Assembly (NCBI GenBank): GCA_035995985.1
Contig: DASYJY010000049.1
Location: forward strand, 1-24,852
DNA length: 24,852 nt
Reading direction: 5' to 3'
Origin: JADGNZ01 sp035995985
GTDB taxonomy: Bacteria; Acidobacteriota; Thermoanaerobaculia; Gp7-AA8
Shown piece after piece: positions 6,803-16,956 of this stretch. A model generated the notes under the pieces. That model did not search any database, was not told where the DNA came from, and saw only the letters and a program-made list of their open reading frames with translations. A program made the position numbers and the translations under genes. The number at the start of each line of letters is the position of its first letter. Position 1 is the stretch's first letter.

Positions 6803-7933
6803 ATGGAGCTGACCGTCGCAAAAGCTGATCTTCAGAAAGAGTTGCAGCTTTGCCAGGGAGTCGTCGAAAAACGCTCCACGATCCCGATCCTTTCGAACGT
6901 CCTGCTCCGTGCCGCCGACGGACGGCTGCAGATGGCCGCGACGGATCTCGACGTCACTATCCTCAGCTCCTGCGCTGCACGCGTGACCACGCCCGGCGGC
7001 GTGACCATCGAAGCGAAACGCCTCTTCGACATCGTCCGATCGCTGCCCGACGAAGACGTCCACATCACCCTTCAGGAAAACAACTCACTCCTCGTCAACT
7101 CCGGGACCGCCAAGTTTCGGCTCTTGGGATTGCCCGCCGAGGACTATCCGACGCTGCCGACGGTAAACGCGACCGAGTCCTACGACATCGCGCTCGACGA
7201 ATTGAAGACGATGGTGGCGAAAGTGAAGTTCGCTATCACGCACGAAGAGACGCGCTTCCAGCTGAACGGCGCGCTGCTCAAGGTGCAGCCGGCGAAGATG
7301 GAGATGGTGGCCACCGACGGTCACCGCATGGCGCTGATCAATTTTCCGCAGGCCAGCAACGGCAAGCCGAAAGGCACCGACCTCACGATTCTCATTCCGC
7401 GGAAAGCGATGGAAGAGATCATGCGTCTCGAAGCGGGCGAAGACGGCAACGTCCGTTTCGGCGTCTCCGAAAACCATCTTTTCTTCGAGGCCGCCGACCG
7501 CCGCCTGCTGGCGCGCATGATCGACGTGAATTTTCCGAACTACATGGAAGTCATCGCCCGCGACAACGACCGCAAAGTGCTCGTCGACCGCGAGCGGCTG
7601 CTGGCCACGATCCGCCGCATCTCGCTCGTCGCGAACGAGCGTACACGCGCGGTGCGCTTCGATTTCGCGCCCGGCAAACTGACGGTGTCGTCGACCAATC
7701 CGGAGCTCGGCGATGCGCGCGAGACGGTTCCCATCGACTACGCCGGCGATCCGTTCTTCGTCGGCCTCAACGCCGCGTACGTGACCGATTTCCTCAGCGT
7801 CTGCGACACGCAACAGGTCTCGCTCGATCTGAAGGACGAAAACAGCCAATGCATCGGCCGTCCGTCGTCGAATGACGCCGACCTGGCGTATGAGTACCTG
7901 TACGTCGTCATGCCGATGCGCCTCACGGCGTGA
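6803..7933 (+). CDS. dnaN: DNA polymerase III beta subunit (sliding clamp)
   Basis: Forms the ring-shaped dimer that tethers replicative polymerase and many repair factors to DNA. At 376 residues with three repeated clamp folds it has normal length. Recognisable features are the N-terminal LQKELQLCQGVVEKRSTIPILSNV, the segment TDGHRMALI (near 172-180) and the C-terminal YVVMPMRLTA, which forms part of the peptide-binding pocket in E. coli (YVVMPMRL). The ATG follows a good AAGGA site. It stands between dnaA and recF as in most bacteria. Nothing is odd in the protein itself; the region after its stop is filled by a palindromic element. Confidence 0.98.
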   Translation: MELTVAKADLQKELQLCQGVVEKRSTIPILSNVLLRAADGRLQMAATDLDVTILSSCAARVTTPGGVTIEAKRLFDIVRSLPDEDVHITLQENNSLLVNSGTAKFRLLGLPAEDYPTLPTVNATESYDIALDELKTMVAKVKFAITHEETRFQLNGALLKVQPAKMEMVATDGHRMALINFPQASNGKPKGTDLTILIPRKAMEEIMRLEAGEDGNVRFGVSENHLFFEAADRRLLARMIDVNFPNYMEVIARDNDRKVLVDRERLLATIRRISLVANERTRAVRFDFAPGKLTVSSTNPELGDARETVPIDYAGDPFFVGLNAAYVTDFLSVCDTQQVSLDLKDENSQCIGRPSSNDADLAYEYLYVVMPMRLTA

Positions 7934-7934
7934 T

Positions 7935-8119
7935 TGTCATCCTGAGCCGCCGGAGCGACGTAGGCGAAGCCGAAGTCGCGCAGGACGGTCGAAGGACCTC
8001 CTTCGTGGTAGCCCAGGCGGGCGGGGGCAATTTCCACAACGCAAGCATCATGGGGTCCTTCGACCGTCCTGCGCTGCTCCGTGCTTCGCACTCCGCAGCT
8101 CCGGCGGCTCAGGATGACA
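7935..8119. repeat. Nested inverted-repeat element (REP/MITE-like) between dnaN and recF
   Basis: Two perfect nested inverted repeats are visible. The outer arms of 22 bases (7935-7956 and 8098-8119) begin TGTCATCCTGAGC. The inner arms of 21 bases (7978-7998 and 8054-8074) centre on GACGGTCGAAGGACC. The intervening segments (7957-7977 and 8075-8097) pair poorly and the centre (7999-8053) is unpaired. The element starts one base after the dnaN stop and ends four bases before the recF start. From memory, palindromes with TCATCCTGAGC and GAAGGAC motifs recur as dispersed intergenic elements in Acidobacteriota and some other phyla. No transposase or protein-coding content is seen. Confidence 0.85.
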
Positions 8120-8123
8120 GGTT

Positions 8124-9194
8124 GTGATTCTCCGCAGCCTCACAACCCAATCCTTCCGCAACCTCGGCGCGGAAGAAGTCGCCTTTCACGATCAGGTCAA
8201 CATCGTCGTCGGCCGCAACGGACAGGGGAAAACGAATCTGCTCGAAGCGATCTACTTCCTGGCGACGACGAAATCGTTTCGTACCGCGCGCATCGGCAGC
8301 GTGTTCCAGTTCGGGTCGCCGAGCGTCTTCGTCTCAGGACTGCTGCACCGGTTCGGCGTCGACAAGACGCTGTCCGTCGGCTTGGAGACTGGCGAGACGC
8401 GGCACCGCGCGCTGTTGATCAACGGTGAGCGCGTCACGCTGTCGGCGTACGTGAATGCGATGAGTGTCTTCGCCTACTCGTCGGCGCGGCTGGACATCCT
8501 GCGCGGCGCGCCGGAAGAGCGTCGGCGATTTCTGGATCGCGGCATCGCCAGCGTCGATCCGAGCTACCTCGAAGCGGTCAGCCGCTACGGCCGCGCGCTA
8601 CGCCAACGCAACGCGCTGCTGGCCAGCGGGAGCACGTCGTCGCTGAACGCATGGGACGAGGAGCTGTCGAACGCCGCGGCGCCGCTGCAGCGCGGGCGGG
8701 CGTCGTATGCCGAGGCGTTGAGTGGCGCGTTCGCGGAAATCGTGGCGGAGTATCGGTACCACATCCGCAATCTGGCGATCGATTACAAGCCGAGCTCCGT
8801 CGACGACCTCCCGCGAATTCGCCGCGAGGAGTTGCGCGCGCGCATGTCGCTGGCGGGGCCGCAGCGCGACCTCCTTGCGTTTTCCATTGATGGCCGGCCT
8901 GCCGCCGAAGTCCTTTCCGGCGGCGAGCAGAAGATGGTCGTGCTCTTTCTGAAGTTCGCGAAACTGGCCCTTTTCCGGCGCCGTTTCGATGAGGCGGCCC
9001 TCTTCTTGCTGGACGACATCGACGCCGAGCTCGACCTGGAAATCCTTGAGCAACTGCTCCTCAAATTGCCAGCCCAAACGCAGGTTTTCGCGACGAGCGC
9101 GAAAGAGCGCTTTCTCCGAACGTTGGAGGCCGGGCCGCATCGGCGCTTACTCATTGAAAACGGGAGAGTTACAGCAGCAATCGAAAAGCCGTGA
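8124..9194 (+). CDS. recF: RecF recombination mediator
   Basis: An SMC/ABC-type ATPase that works with RecO and RecR to load RecA at single-strand gaps. The 356-residue protein has Walker A GRNGQGKT (30-37), preceded by the typical SFRNLG start. The ABC signature is LSGGEQK (264-270) and Walker B is LFLLDDIDAELD with D297-D298. The start is a GTG at 8124, required to keep the first beta strand (ILRSLTTQSFRNL). It sits only four bases after the palindromic element, so any Shine-Dalgarno (AGGA within CTCAGGATGACAGG) lies inside the right arm of that repeat. It is collinear with dnaN and gyrB. Confidence 0.97.
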   Translation: MILRSLTTQSFRNLGAEEVAFHDQVNIVVGRNGQGKTNLLEAIYFLATTKSFRTARIGSVFQFGSPSVFVSGLLHRFGVDKTLSVGLETGETRHRALLINGERVTLSAYVNAMSVFAYSSARLDILRGAPEERRRFLDRGIASVDPSYLEAVSRYGRALRQRNALLASGSTSSLNAWDEELSNAAAPLQRGRASYAEALSGAFAEIVAEYRYHIRNLAIDYKPSSVDDLPRIRREELRARMSLAGPQRDLLAFSIDGRPAAEVLSGGEQKMVVLFLKFAKLALFRRRFDEAALFLLDDIDAELDLEILEQLLLKLPAQTQVFATSAKERFLRTLEAGPHRRLLIENGRVTAAIEKP

Positions 9195-9196
9195 AA

Positions 9197-9228
9197 CGTT
9201 CCGTGGAACGCAATAATCGAGATACAAT
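9197..9228 (+). promoter_or_regulatory. Inverted repeat and weak promoter ahead of gyrB
   Basis: CGTTCC and GGAACG (9197-9210, two-base centre) form a short inverted repeat just after the recF stop. TACAAT at 9223-9228 could be a -10, with TTCCGT (9199-9204) as a poor -35 at an 18-base spacer that would lie inside the inverted repeat. This would allow repressor control of gyrB, but it is a weak prediction. The rest of the gap to 9322 shows only a GGGAAG ribosome-binding site (9311-9316) ahead of the gyrB ATG. Confidence 0.35.
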
Positions 9229-9322
9229 TCAGGTTATCGACCGCGGCGTAAAAACCTCAGCAATCGGGCTCGTCGGGAGACGCGTCACCTACCGCCAAAA
9301 ACCAACGCCGGGAAGCATCTGA

Positions 9323-11787
<2,465 letters not shown>

Positions 11788-11788
<1 letters not shown>

Positions 11789-14412
11789 TGAGCGACGATT
11801 TCGACTACACAACACACAACGAGCAGCGTTATCCCGTCAATATCGAAGACGAGATGCGCAAGTCGTATCTCGACTACGCGATGTCGGTCATCATCGGCCG
11901 CGCGCTGCCCGACGTCCGCGACGGCCTGAAGCCGGTGCATCGCCGCATCCTTTACGGGATGTATGAGCAGGGAAATACGGCGAGCAAGGCGTATAAGAAG
12001 TCGGCGCGTATCGTCGGCGACGTCATGGGTAAATATCACCCGCATGGCGACAGCGCGATCTATGACTCGATCGTGCGAATGGCGCAGGACTTCTCGATGC
12101 GCTATCGGCTCGTCGATGGCCAGGGGAACTTCGGCTCCGTGGACGGCGACAATCCGGCGGCAATGCGTTACACCGAAATTCGCCTGACGCGGCTCGCCGA
12201 AGAGCTGATGCGTGACGACATCGACAAAGAGACTGTCGATTTCGTCCCCAATTACGACGGCACCGAACGCGAGCCGGCTGTACTTCCGGCGAAGTATCCG
12301 AACCTGCTCGTCAATGGCTCGTCAGGCATCGCCGTCGGTATGGCCACGAACATTCCGCCGCACAATCTCGGCGAAGTGATCGATGCCTGTCTCATGGTCA
12401 TCGAAAATCCGCATGCGTCAGTGAAAGAGCTGATGGCCGTAATGCCCGGCCCCGATTTCCCGACGGCCGGTTTCATCTTCGGCGTCGAAGGGATTTACGA
12501 TGCCTACAACACCGGCCGCGGAATCATTCAGGTCCGCGCCCGCGCCGCGATCGAAACCCAGAAGAAGAGCGAGCGCGAACAGATCGTCGTGACGGAAATC
12601 CCGTACATGACGAACAAGAAGCGCCTGCTTGAAAAAATCGCCGAGCTGGTTCACGACAAACGGATTGAAGGCATCAGCGATCTCCGCGACGAATCCGACC
12701 GCGAAGGCATGCGCATCGTGATCGAACTCAAACGCGATGCAATCGCCGAGGTCGTGCTGAACAATCTGTATCGCAACACGCAGATGCAGACCACGTTCGG
12801 CATTATTTTTCTGGCCATTGTCAACAACAAGCCGGAGGTCATGGACCTCCCGACGCTGCTGCATCATTTCGTCGAGCATCGCAAAGAGATCGTCGTCCGC
12901 CGCACGCGCTACGACCTGCGCAAAGCCGAGGAGCGCGCCCATATCCTCGAAGGTCTGGTCAAAGCGCTCGACGTCATCGACGAGTTGATCGCTCTCATCC
13001 GCGGCAGCCGCACGCCGCAGGAAGCGAAGAGCGGTCTGATCGAACGCTGGCAGTTCAGCGATGTGCAGGCTCAGGCGATTCTCGACATGCGCCTGCAACG
13101 CCTCACTGGTCTCGAGCGCGAGAAGATCGTGGCCGAGTACGAAGAAGTCCAAGCCACCATCCGCCGCCTCCGCGAGATCCTCGGATCCGAGTCGCTCGTC
13201 CTCGGCATCATCAGCGCCGAACTGCGCGAGATCAAAGAAGCGTACGGCGACGTGCGCCGCACGGAGATCGTGCCGCAGGCCAGCGACATCACCATCGAGG
13301 ACATGATCGCCGACGAGGACATGGTCATCACCGTGTCGCGCGGCGGCTACATCAAGCGCTCGCCGCTGTCGCTTTACCGCGCGCAGCGCCGCGGCGGCAA
13401 GGGCCGCATCGGCATGCAGACGAAGGAAGAGGACATCGTCGAGCACCTCTTCGTCGCCAGCGCGCATTCGTATGTACTCGTCTTCACAGACCGCGGCCGG
13501 CTGTACTGGATCAAAGTGCACCAGATCCCCGAGGTCGCGTCGAACGCGCGCGGGAAGGCGATCGTCAACTTGTTGACTGTCGAACAGAACGAAAGCGTGC
13601 GCGCGCTTCTCACGATTCGCAATTTCAATGACGCGAAGTACGTGGTCATGGTTACTCGCGCCGGCAAGATCAAGAAGACGGAGCTGACGGCGTTCTCGAA
13701 CGTCCGCGCCACCGGCATCATCGCCATCGACATCAACGAAGGCGACGACCTCTACGCCGTGCGCCTCTCGCAGGGCGACGACGAGATCTTCATCGGCACG
13801 CACGACGGCATGGCCATCCGCTTCAACGAAAACGGTGTCCGCCCCATGGGCCGCGGCGCCGCCGGCGTGAAAGGCATCTCGCTTCGCGAAGGCGATTACG
13901 TCGTCGAGATGGACGTGCTCCCAGCATCCGGCGAACCGGTGCCCGAGCCGCCTGCTGAGGGCGAAGAGCCCGAGATCGTCGAAACCGAGCCGGAGACGGA
14001 TGACGCGGAAGTCATCGCCACCGATGAGCGCGGCCAGGTACTCACCGTCACCGAAAAAGGCTTCGGCAAACGGACGCCGGTTTCCGCGTATCGCCTGCAG
14101 TCGCGCGGCGGCATCGGCGTTACGAACATCAAGACGACCGACAAGAATGGCAAAGTGGCCGGCATCTCGTACGTCTTCGAAGACGATCAGGTTCTGCTCA
14201 TCACGGAGCAGGGGATGATCATCCGCACGAACGTCGCCGACATCCGCTCGATCGGCCGCAGCACACAGGGAGTTCGCGTCATCAACATCGACGAGAACGA
14301 TCTGGTCGTTGCGGCAGTGAAGCTGGTGGACAAGGACGACGGCGAAGAAGAACTCGCAGACGACGCCGAACCGACCGATTCCGAAACGCCTGACGACGAC
14401 ACGATTCACTAG
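11788..14412 (+). CDS. gyrA: DNA gyrase subunit A
   Basis: The DNA-cleaving subunit of gyrase. Its 874 residues include catalytic Tyr128 (AAMRYTEIR). Ser89 and Asp93 in HPHGDSAIYDSIVRMAQ correspond to E. coli Ser83 and Asp87, so the quinolone region looks wild-type. The C-terminal wrapping domain contains the GyrA box QRRGGKG, the mark of true gyrase rather than topoisomerase IV. Two acidic segments stand out. One is a Pro/Glu-rich insertion at about 712-741 between blades of the beta-pinwheel (GEPVPEPPAEGEEPEIVETE). The other is an acidic tail from about 849 to the end (DKDDGEEELADDAEPTDSET). Acidic tails tune DNA wrapping in E. coli GyrA; the internal insertion is unusual to my knowledge. 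It is the last gene of the rightward replication block. Confidence 0.98.
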
Positions 14413-14436
14413 CTCGACGCCGACGTACAATCGCGC

Positions 14437-14721
14437 ATGCACAAAATCTCGCGCGAGCGCGTGACGCAGCTCGCGCGCGACCTTCTGGAGGCGATGACGC
14501 GAACGCGCTCCGTCACGCTCCTGAAGGAGCGCGAAGTGGTCCGCCAGTCAATCGCCCACGCGTTGGCCGACGAGCTGAAACGCGAAGAAGAGCGCGAGGA
14601 AAACGTCCGCCGCCGCATCGCTACGATGAAGAAGCCGCCGGCCTCACGTTCGCGCGAGTACGAGATGCTCTTCGTTCAATTGATGGAAGAGGAGTACCTG
14701 CGCGAAGGGCTCGACACCTAA
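14437..14721 (+). CDS. DUF507 family protein
   Basis: A 94-residue, highly charged and mostly helical protein that I recognise as DUF507 (PF04368) by its overall pattern. It opens MHKISRERVTQLARDLLEAM, has an Arg/Glu-rich middle (KREEEREENVRRRIATMKK) and closes with SREYEMLFVQLMEEEYLREGL. DUF507 has no established function. Its members occur mainly in deltaproteobacterial, acidobacterial and related lineages. Usually two DUF507 copies occur in tandem; only one is here. The gene follows gyrA by 24 bases. A TACAAT hexamer (14426-14431) ends only five bases before the ATG, so a promoter there would give a leaderless message; otherwise it reads through from gyrA. Confidence 0.85.
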   Translation: MHKISRERVTQLARDLLEAMTRTRSVTLLKEREVVRQSIAHALADELKREEEREENVRRRIATMKKPPASRSREYEMLFVQLMEEEYLREGLDT

Positions 14722-14748
14722 GACACGAGGATTTTCAGTCCTCCGCTC
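14722..14748 (-). pseudogene. tRNA-Phe fragment (D-stem 3' strand, anticodon arm, variable loop)
   Basis: On the minus strand this 27-base stretch reads GAGC, G, then GAGGA CTGAAAA TCCTC and GTGTC. That is the 3' strand of a D-stem, base 26, a perfect five-pair anticodon stem with a seven-base loop carrying GAA (Phe, at 14734-14736), and the GTGTC variable loop typical of bacterial tRNA-Phe. Upstream, GCTC-CTAA-GAGC mimics a D-arm but with a four-base loop, too short for a real one. Downstream there is no T-arm or acceptor stem; the sequence runs into the DUF507 stop codon. I read it as a relic or tRNA-derived fragment, not a working tRNA. A plain hairpin between convergent genes is the alternative. 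Confidence 0.6.
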
Positions 14749-14813
14749 TTAGGAGCAAGACAAACGGAACGTTGAAGCAGAAATGGTGGCGGAGCCCTTG
14801 GCCAACCAACGCC

Positions 14814-14828
14814 GCCGGCCGTGCCGGC
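14814..14828 (-). terminator. Possible hairpin after the zinc-ribbon gene
   Basis: GCCGGC CGT GCCGGC forms a six-pair G/C stem with a three-base loop directly at the stop codon of the minus-strand gene. No U-run follows, so it could slow or stabilise RNA ends but is a weak terminator candidate. Apart from this and the tRNA-Phe-like fragment, the convergent gap 14722-14827 shows nothing. Confidence 0.25.
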
Positions 14829-15130
14829 TACGCGTCGGCGCGCGCTTCTTCGGGCTCGCGCACCTCGACGTCGGAGTCATCCCCGTCGTCGCTTTGCATC
14901 TCGGTGCGCCAGCGCTGCGCTTTCATCTGCTCGAAAATCCCGCCGGCGTGTCCCGCCGGAATCCATGAATTGCCCCCGCACTTGGGGCAGCGATTGCGGA
15001 AGGCGATGTTCTTCCCGCAGTCGGGACAGATGATCACCAGCGAGTGCGACAGCTCGAACTTCTGCTCCCCCTCGGCATCAAGGCTGTTCAGGAACGAGGC
15101 GAGGTTCGTGAAGGTATCTTCGAGAGACAT
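14828..15130 (-). CDS. Small zinc-ribbon protein of unknown function
   Basis: A 100-residue protein with two CPxCG knuckles: CPDCG (about 35-39) and CPKCGG (about 48-53), a rubredoxin-like zinc ribbon. The N-terminal part (MSLEDTFTNLASFLNSLDAEGEQKFELS) is predicted helical. The C-terminus is acidic and low-complexity (DDGDDSDVEVREPEE). I do not recognise the family. The ATG at 15130 is 41 bases after the sulfatase-fold gene on the same strand, so it may be the last gene of an rng-led transcript. No function can be assigned; nucleic-acid or protein binding is typical for such ribbons. Confidence 0.75.
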   Translation of the reverse strand: MSLEDTFTNLASFLNSLDAEGEQKFELSHSLVIICPDCGKNIAFRNRCPKCGGNSWIPAGHAGGIFEQMKAQRWRTEMQSDDGDDSDVEVREPEEARADA

Positions 15131-15171
15131 GACAGCTCGGCACGGTCAAACTGCACGGCGCGTGCCGGTTG

Positions 15172-16920
15172 TCAGCGCATGTAACCGACCGCGCTGAACT
15201 GCAGCGCGCGCTGTTTGTCCCGCGCTACGCGCGCGGCCAGTTGTCTCATCGGCGCGAAGATCGCAGGTATCGCCGCGTCGTTCAGCGGATACGCTTCCGC
15301 GGGATCGTGGCGATAGTCGTAGAGCACGTCGCCTCTGCCCGGCCACAGAATCAACTGGTAGTCGCCGGAAACGACACTAAAGCCGCGCTCCACGGTTGAG
15401 TTGTCATTCGGGACGCGTGCAAATTCGTAAATCGAGACGACCGGCCTGCGCTTCCTGACGTCGAGCAGCGGAAGCGGCTCATCGCCGCGAAAAATCTTTG
15501 CGGCGCGGAGCAGCGATGGATAGAGGTCCGTCGTAATTACAGGCTCTGTCACGCGCTGCCGCGGTACTCCTGGAAGCCGCAGAACGAGCGGTACGTGCGT
15601 CGATTCCCTGTAGGCATCCGCTCCATGAGCGGTGCGCCCGTGTTCGACGAACTCCTCTCCATGATCACCCACCACCGCAACGATCGTATTCGGCTCGCGA
15701 GCCGCGGCGTCGAGCAGCGCTCCGAGGGAACGATCCGCGCACGACATCGCAGTGCGGTACTGAGCGTGTGCACGCGTAACGATCGAGGGCGCGGGCTGAT
15801 GCCCGCCAGGAGTCGCTGTCAGAAACACATCACGGTCCGGTCTCGAGAGGGGCTCAAACCCCGCTGGACGGCACTCCCGCGGTACGTAGTACGGATCATG
15901 CGTGTCGAGATAATTCACCGCGAGCAGGTATGGGCGGTGCGCGCGCTTCATGTAGCGCAGCGCGCGCGACGTAACCTCCGAAGCGGTGAACCAGCTGCAA
16001 AGAGGCATCCGCGGACCGCCATTCATCAGCACGCGAAACATCAGTTCGCCGATGCCGGAATGACACACTCCCGAACGGCGCGACGTCGTGAACTCGTTGA
16101 AGCCTTTCGAAAAACCCGCGTCGGCACTCAACAAGGGATTGGAGAAGATCGCCGCCGTGTCATAGCCGCGCGACTGAAACTGCTCCGGTAGCCGAGGGCC
16201 GTCGTACTGGAAGACGCCGTTCGCGTCCGGCGGCACGCGCCACCAATTCGCGCCCGTAAAAACCGCAAAGTGTGAAGGGATGGTCCACGAAGCGGGCGCC
16301 CACGCACTGCTGAACGTCGTCGCTTTTGCGGCGAACGCCGCCAGATGTGGCATTGCCGGAGGGATCGCTTCCAGCGCGTCATCCGCGCGCGTCGTGTCGA
16401 GAAAAATCAACACGACATTGCGAGCATTTGCCGCGTGAGCCGCGGGCGATGAAACCCAGTCCGCGATACGAACATCGGCGGCCACATAGACGAGCAGGCC
16501 GACTCCGAGCAGCATCGCGAGGCCGTACGCCAGCGTGTGCCGGCTTTTTCCGAGGGGGATGAAGGACAACAGGATCGCTATTACGGTCGTCGCCGCAAGC
16601 CACGCCAGCAGAACACGCGACGACGGCCATCCCATCATCTCTTTGAACGGAGTTGCGCCGCGGCTCAGAAGAAGAAATCCCGGACCGGCTACGGCAAGCG
16701 GAAACCAGCGCAGCCGGCGCAGGCCCCCGTAACTGAACACGACACCGGTCGTGCAGCAACAGATCGCCCACGTCAAGACGAACACGAGCGGTTCTAGTGG
16801 CGCAATCTGCAGATGCGACGAGTTCTCGTGAAGGAACGAATCAATGACGCCGACAAGGGCGCCAAGCACGGCTCCAGCAGCAGGCGTACTCAGCCTCCGC
16901 TTGAAGAACGACAACGGCAC
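15172..16920 (-). CDS. Membrane-anchored sulfatase-fold enzyme (alkaline phosphatase superfamily)
   Basis: 582 residues. The N-terminal third has about five transmembrane helices (near 14-30, 44-64, 73-87, 103-121 and 131-149) and the rest is a sulfatase fold outside the membrane. Metal and active-site motifs are visible: VVLIFLDTTRADD (D175), SWTIPSHFAVFTG, NYLDTHDPYY (D339, H341) and VVGDHGEEFVEHG (D419, H420). At the nucleophile position of sulfatases (C-x-P-S-R) the protein has Thr213 (T-I-P-S-H), as in phosphoglycerol and phosphoethanolamine transferases and many membrane sulfatase-like proteins. It may therefore transfer phospho-groups or hydrolyse them rather than sulfate esters. The start is a GTG at 16920, 36 bases after rng. 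The substrate is unknown; cell-envelope lipids or glycans are the inference. Confidence 0.85.
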   Translation of the reverse strand: MPLSFFKRRLSTPAAGAVLGALVGVIDSFLHENSSHLQIAPLEPLVFVLTWAICCCTTGVVFSYGGLRRLRWFPLAVAGPGFLLLSRGATPFKEMMGWPSSRVLLAWLAATTVIAILLSFIPLGKSRHTLAYGLAMLLGVGLLVYVAADVRIADWVSSPAAHAANARNVVLIFLDTTRADDALEAIPPAMPHLAAFAAKATTFSSAWAPASWTIPSHFAVFTGANWWRVPPDANGVFQYDGPRLPEQFQSRGYDTAAIFSNPLLSADAGFSKGFNEFTTSRRSGVCHSGIGELMFRVLMNGGPRMPLCSWFTASEVTSRALRYMKRAHRPYLLAVNYLDTHDPYYVPRECRPAGFEPLSRPDRDVFLTATPGGHQPAPSIVTRAHAQYRTAMSCADRSLGALLDAAAREPNTIVAVVGDHGEEFVEHGRTAHGADAYRESTHVPLVLRLPGVPRQRVTEPVITTDLYPSLLRAAKIFRGDEPLPLLDVRKRRPVVSIYEFARVPNDNSTVERGFSVVSGDYQLILWPGRGDVLYDYRHDPAEAYPLNDAAIPAIFAPMRQLAARVARDKQRALQFSAVGYMR

Positions 16921-16956
16921 TGCGCTTTGACGGACGAACGGCGAGAGCGTTTACCG

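Noticed and set aside
8030..8038. A DnaA box (ATTTCCACA) in the centre of the dnaN-recF palindrome
   Set aside because: Single, one mismatch from TTTTCCACA and of the canonical rather than local box type; expected by chance at this length.
9197..9210. A second parS site (CGTTCCGTGGAACG) after recF
   Set aside because: It lacks the central ACGT of parS (two bases shorter) and both end bases differ; kept only as a short inverted repeat.
12418..14442. A 674-codon open frame antisense to gyrA, and similar long antisense frames over gyrB (10688-11500), dnaN (7085-7849) and mnmE (245-1240)
   Set aside because: They mirror conserved genes, have low-complexity Asp/Val/Ala/Arg-rich translations and match no family. 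They are products of high GC and codon bias.
14722..14800. A complete tRNA-Phe gene
   Set aside because: No T-arm, no acceptor pairing and a four-base D-loop; only the anticodon arm and its neighbours are tRNA-like.
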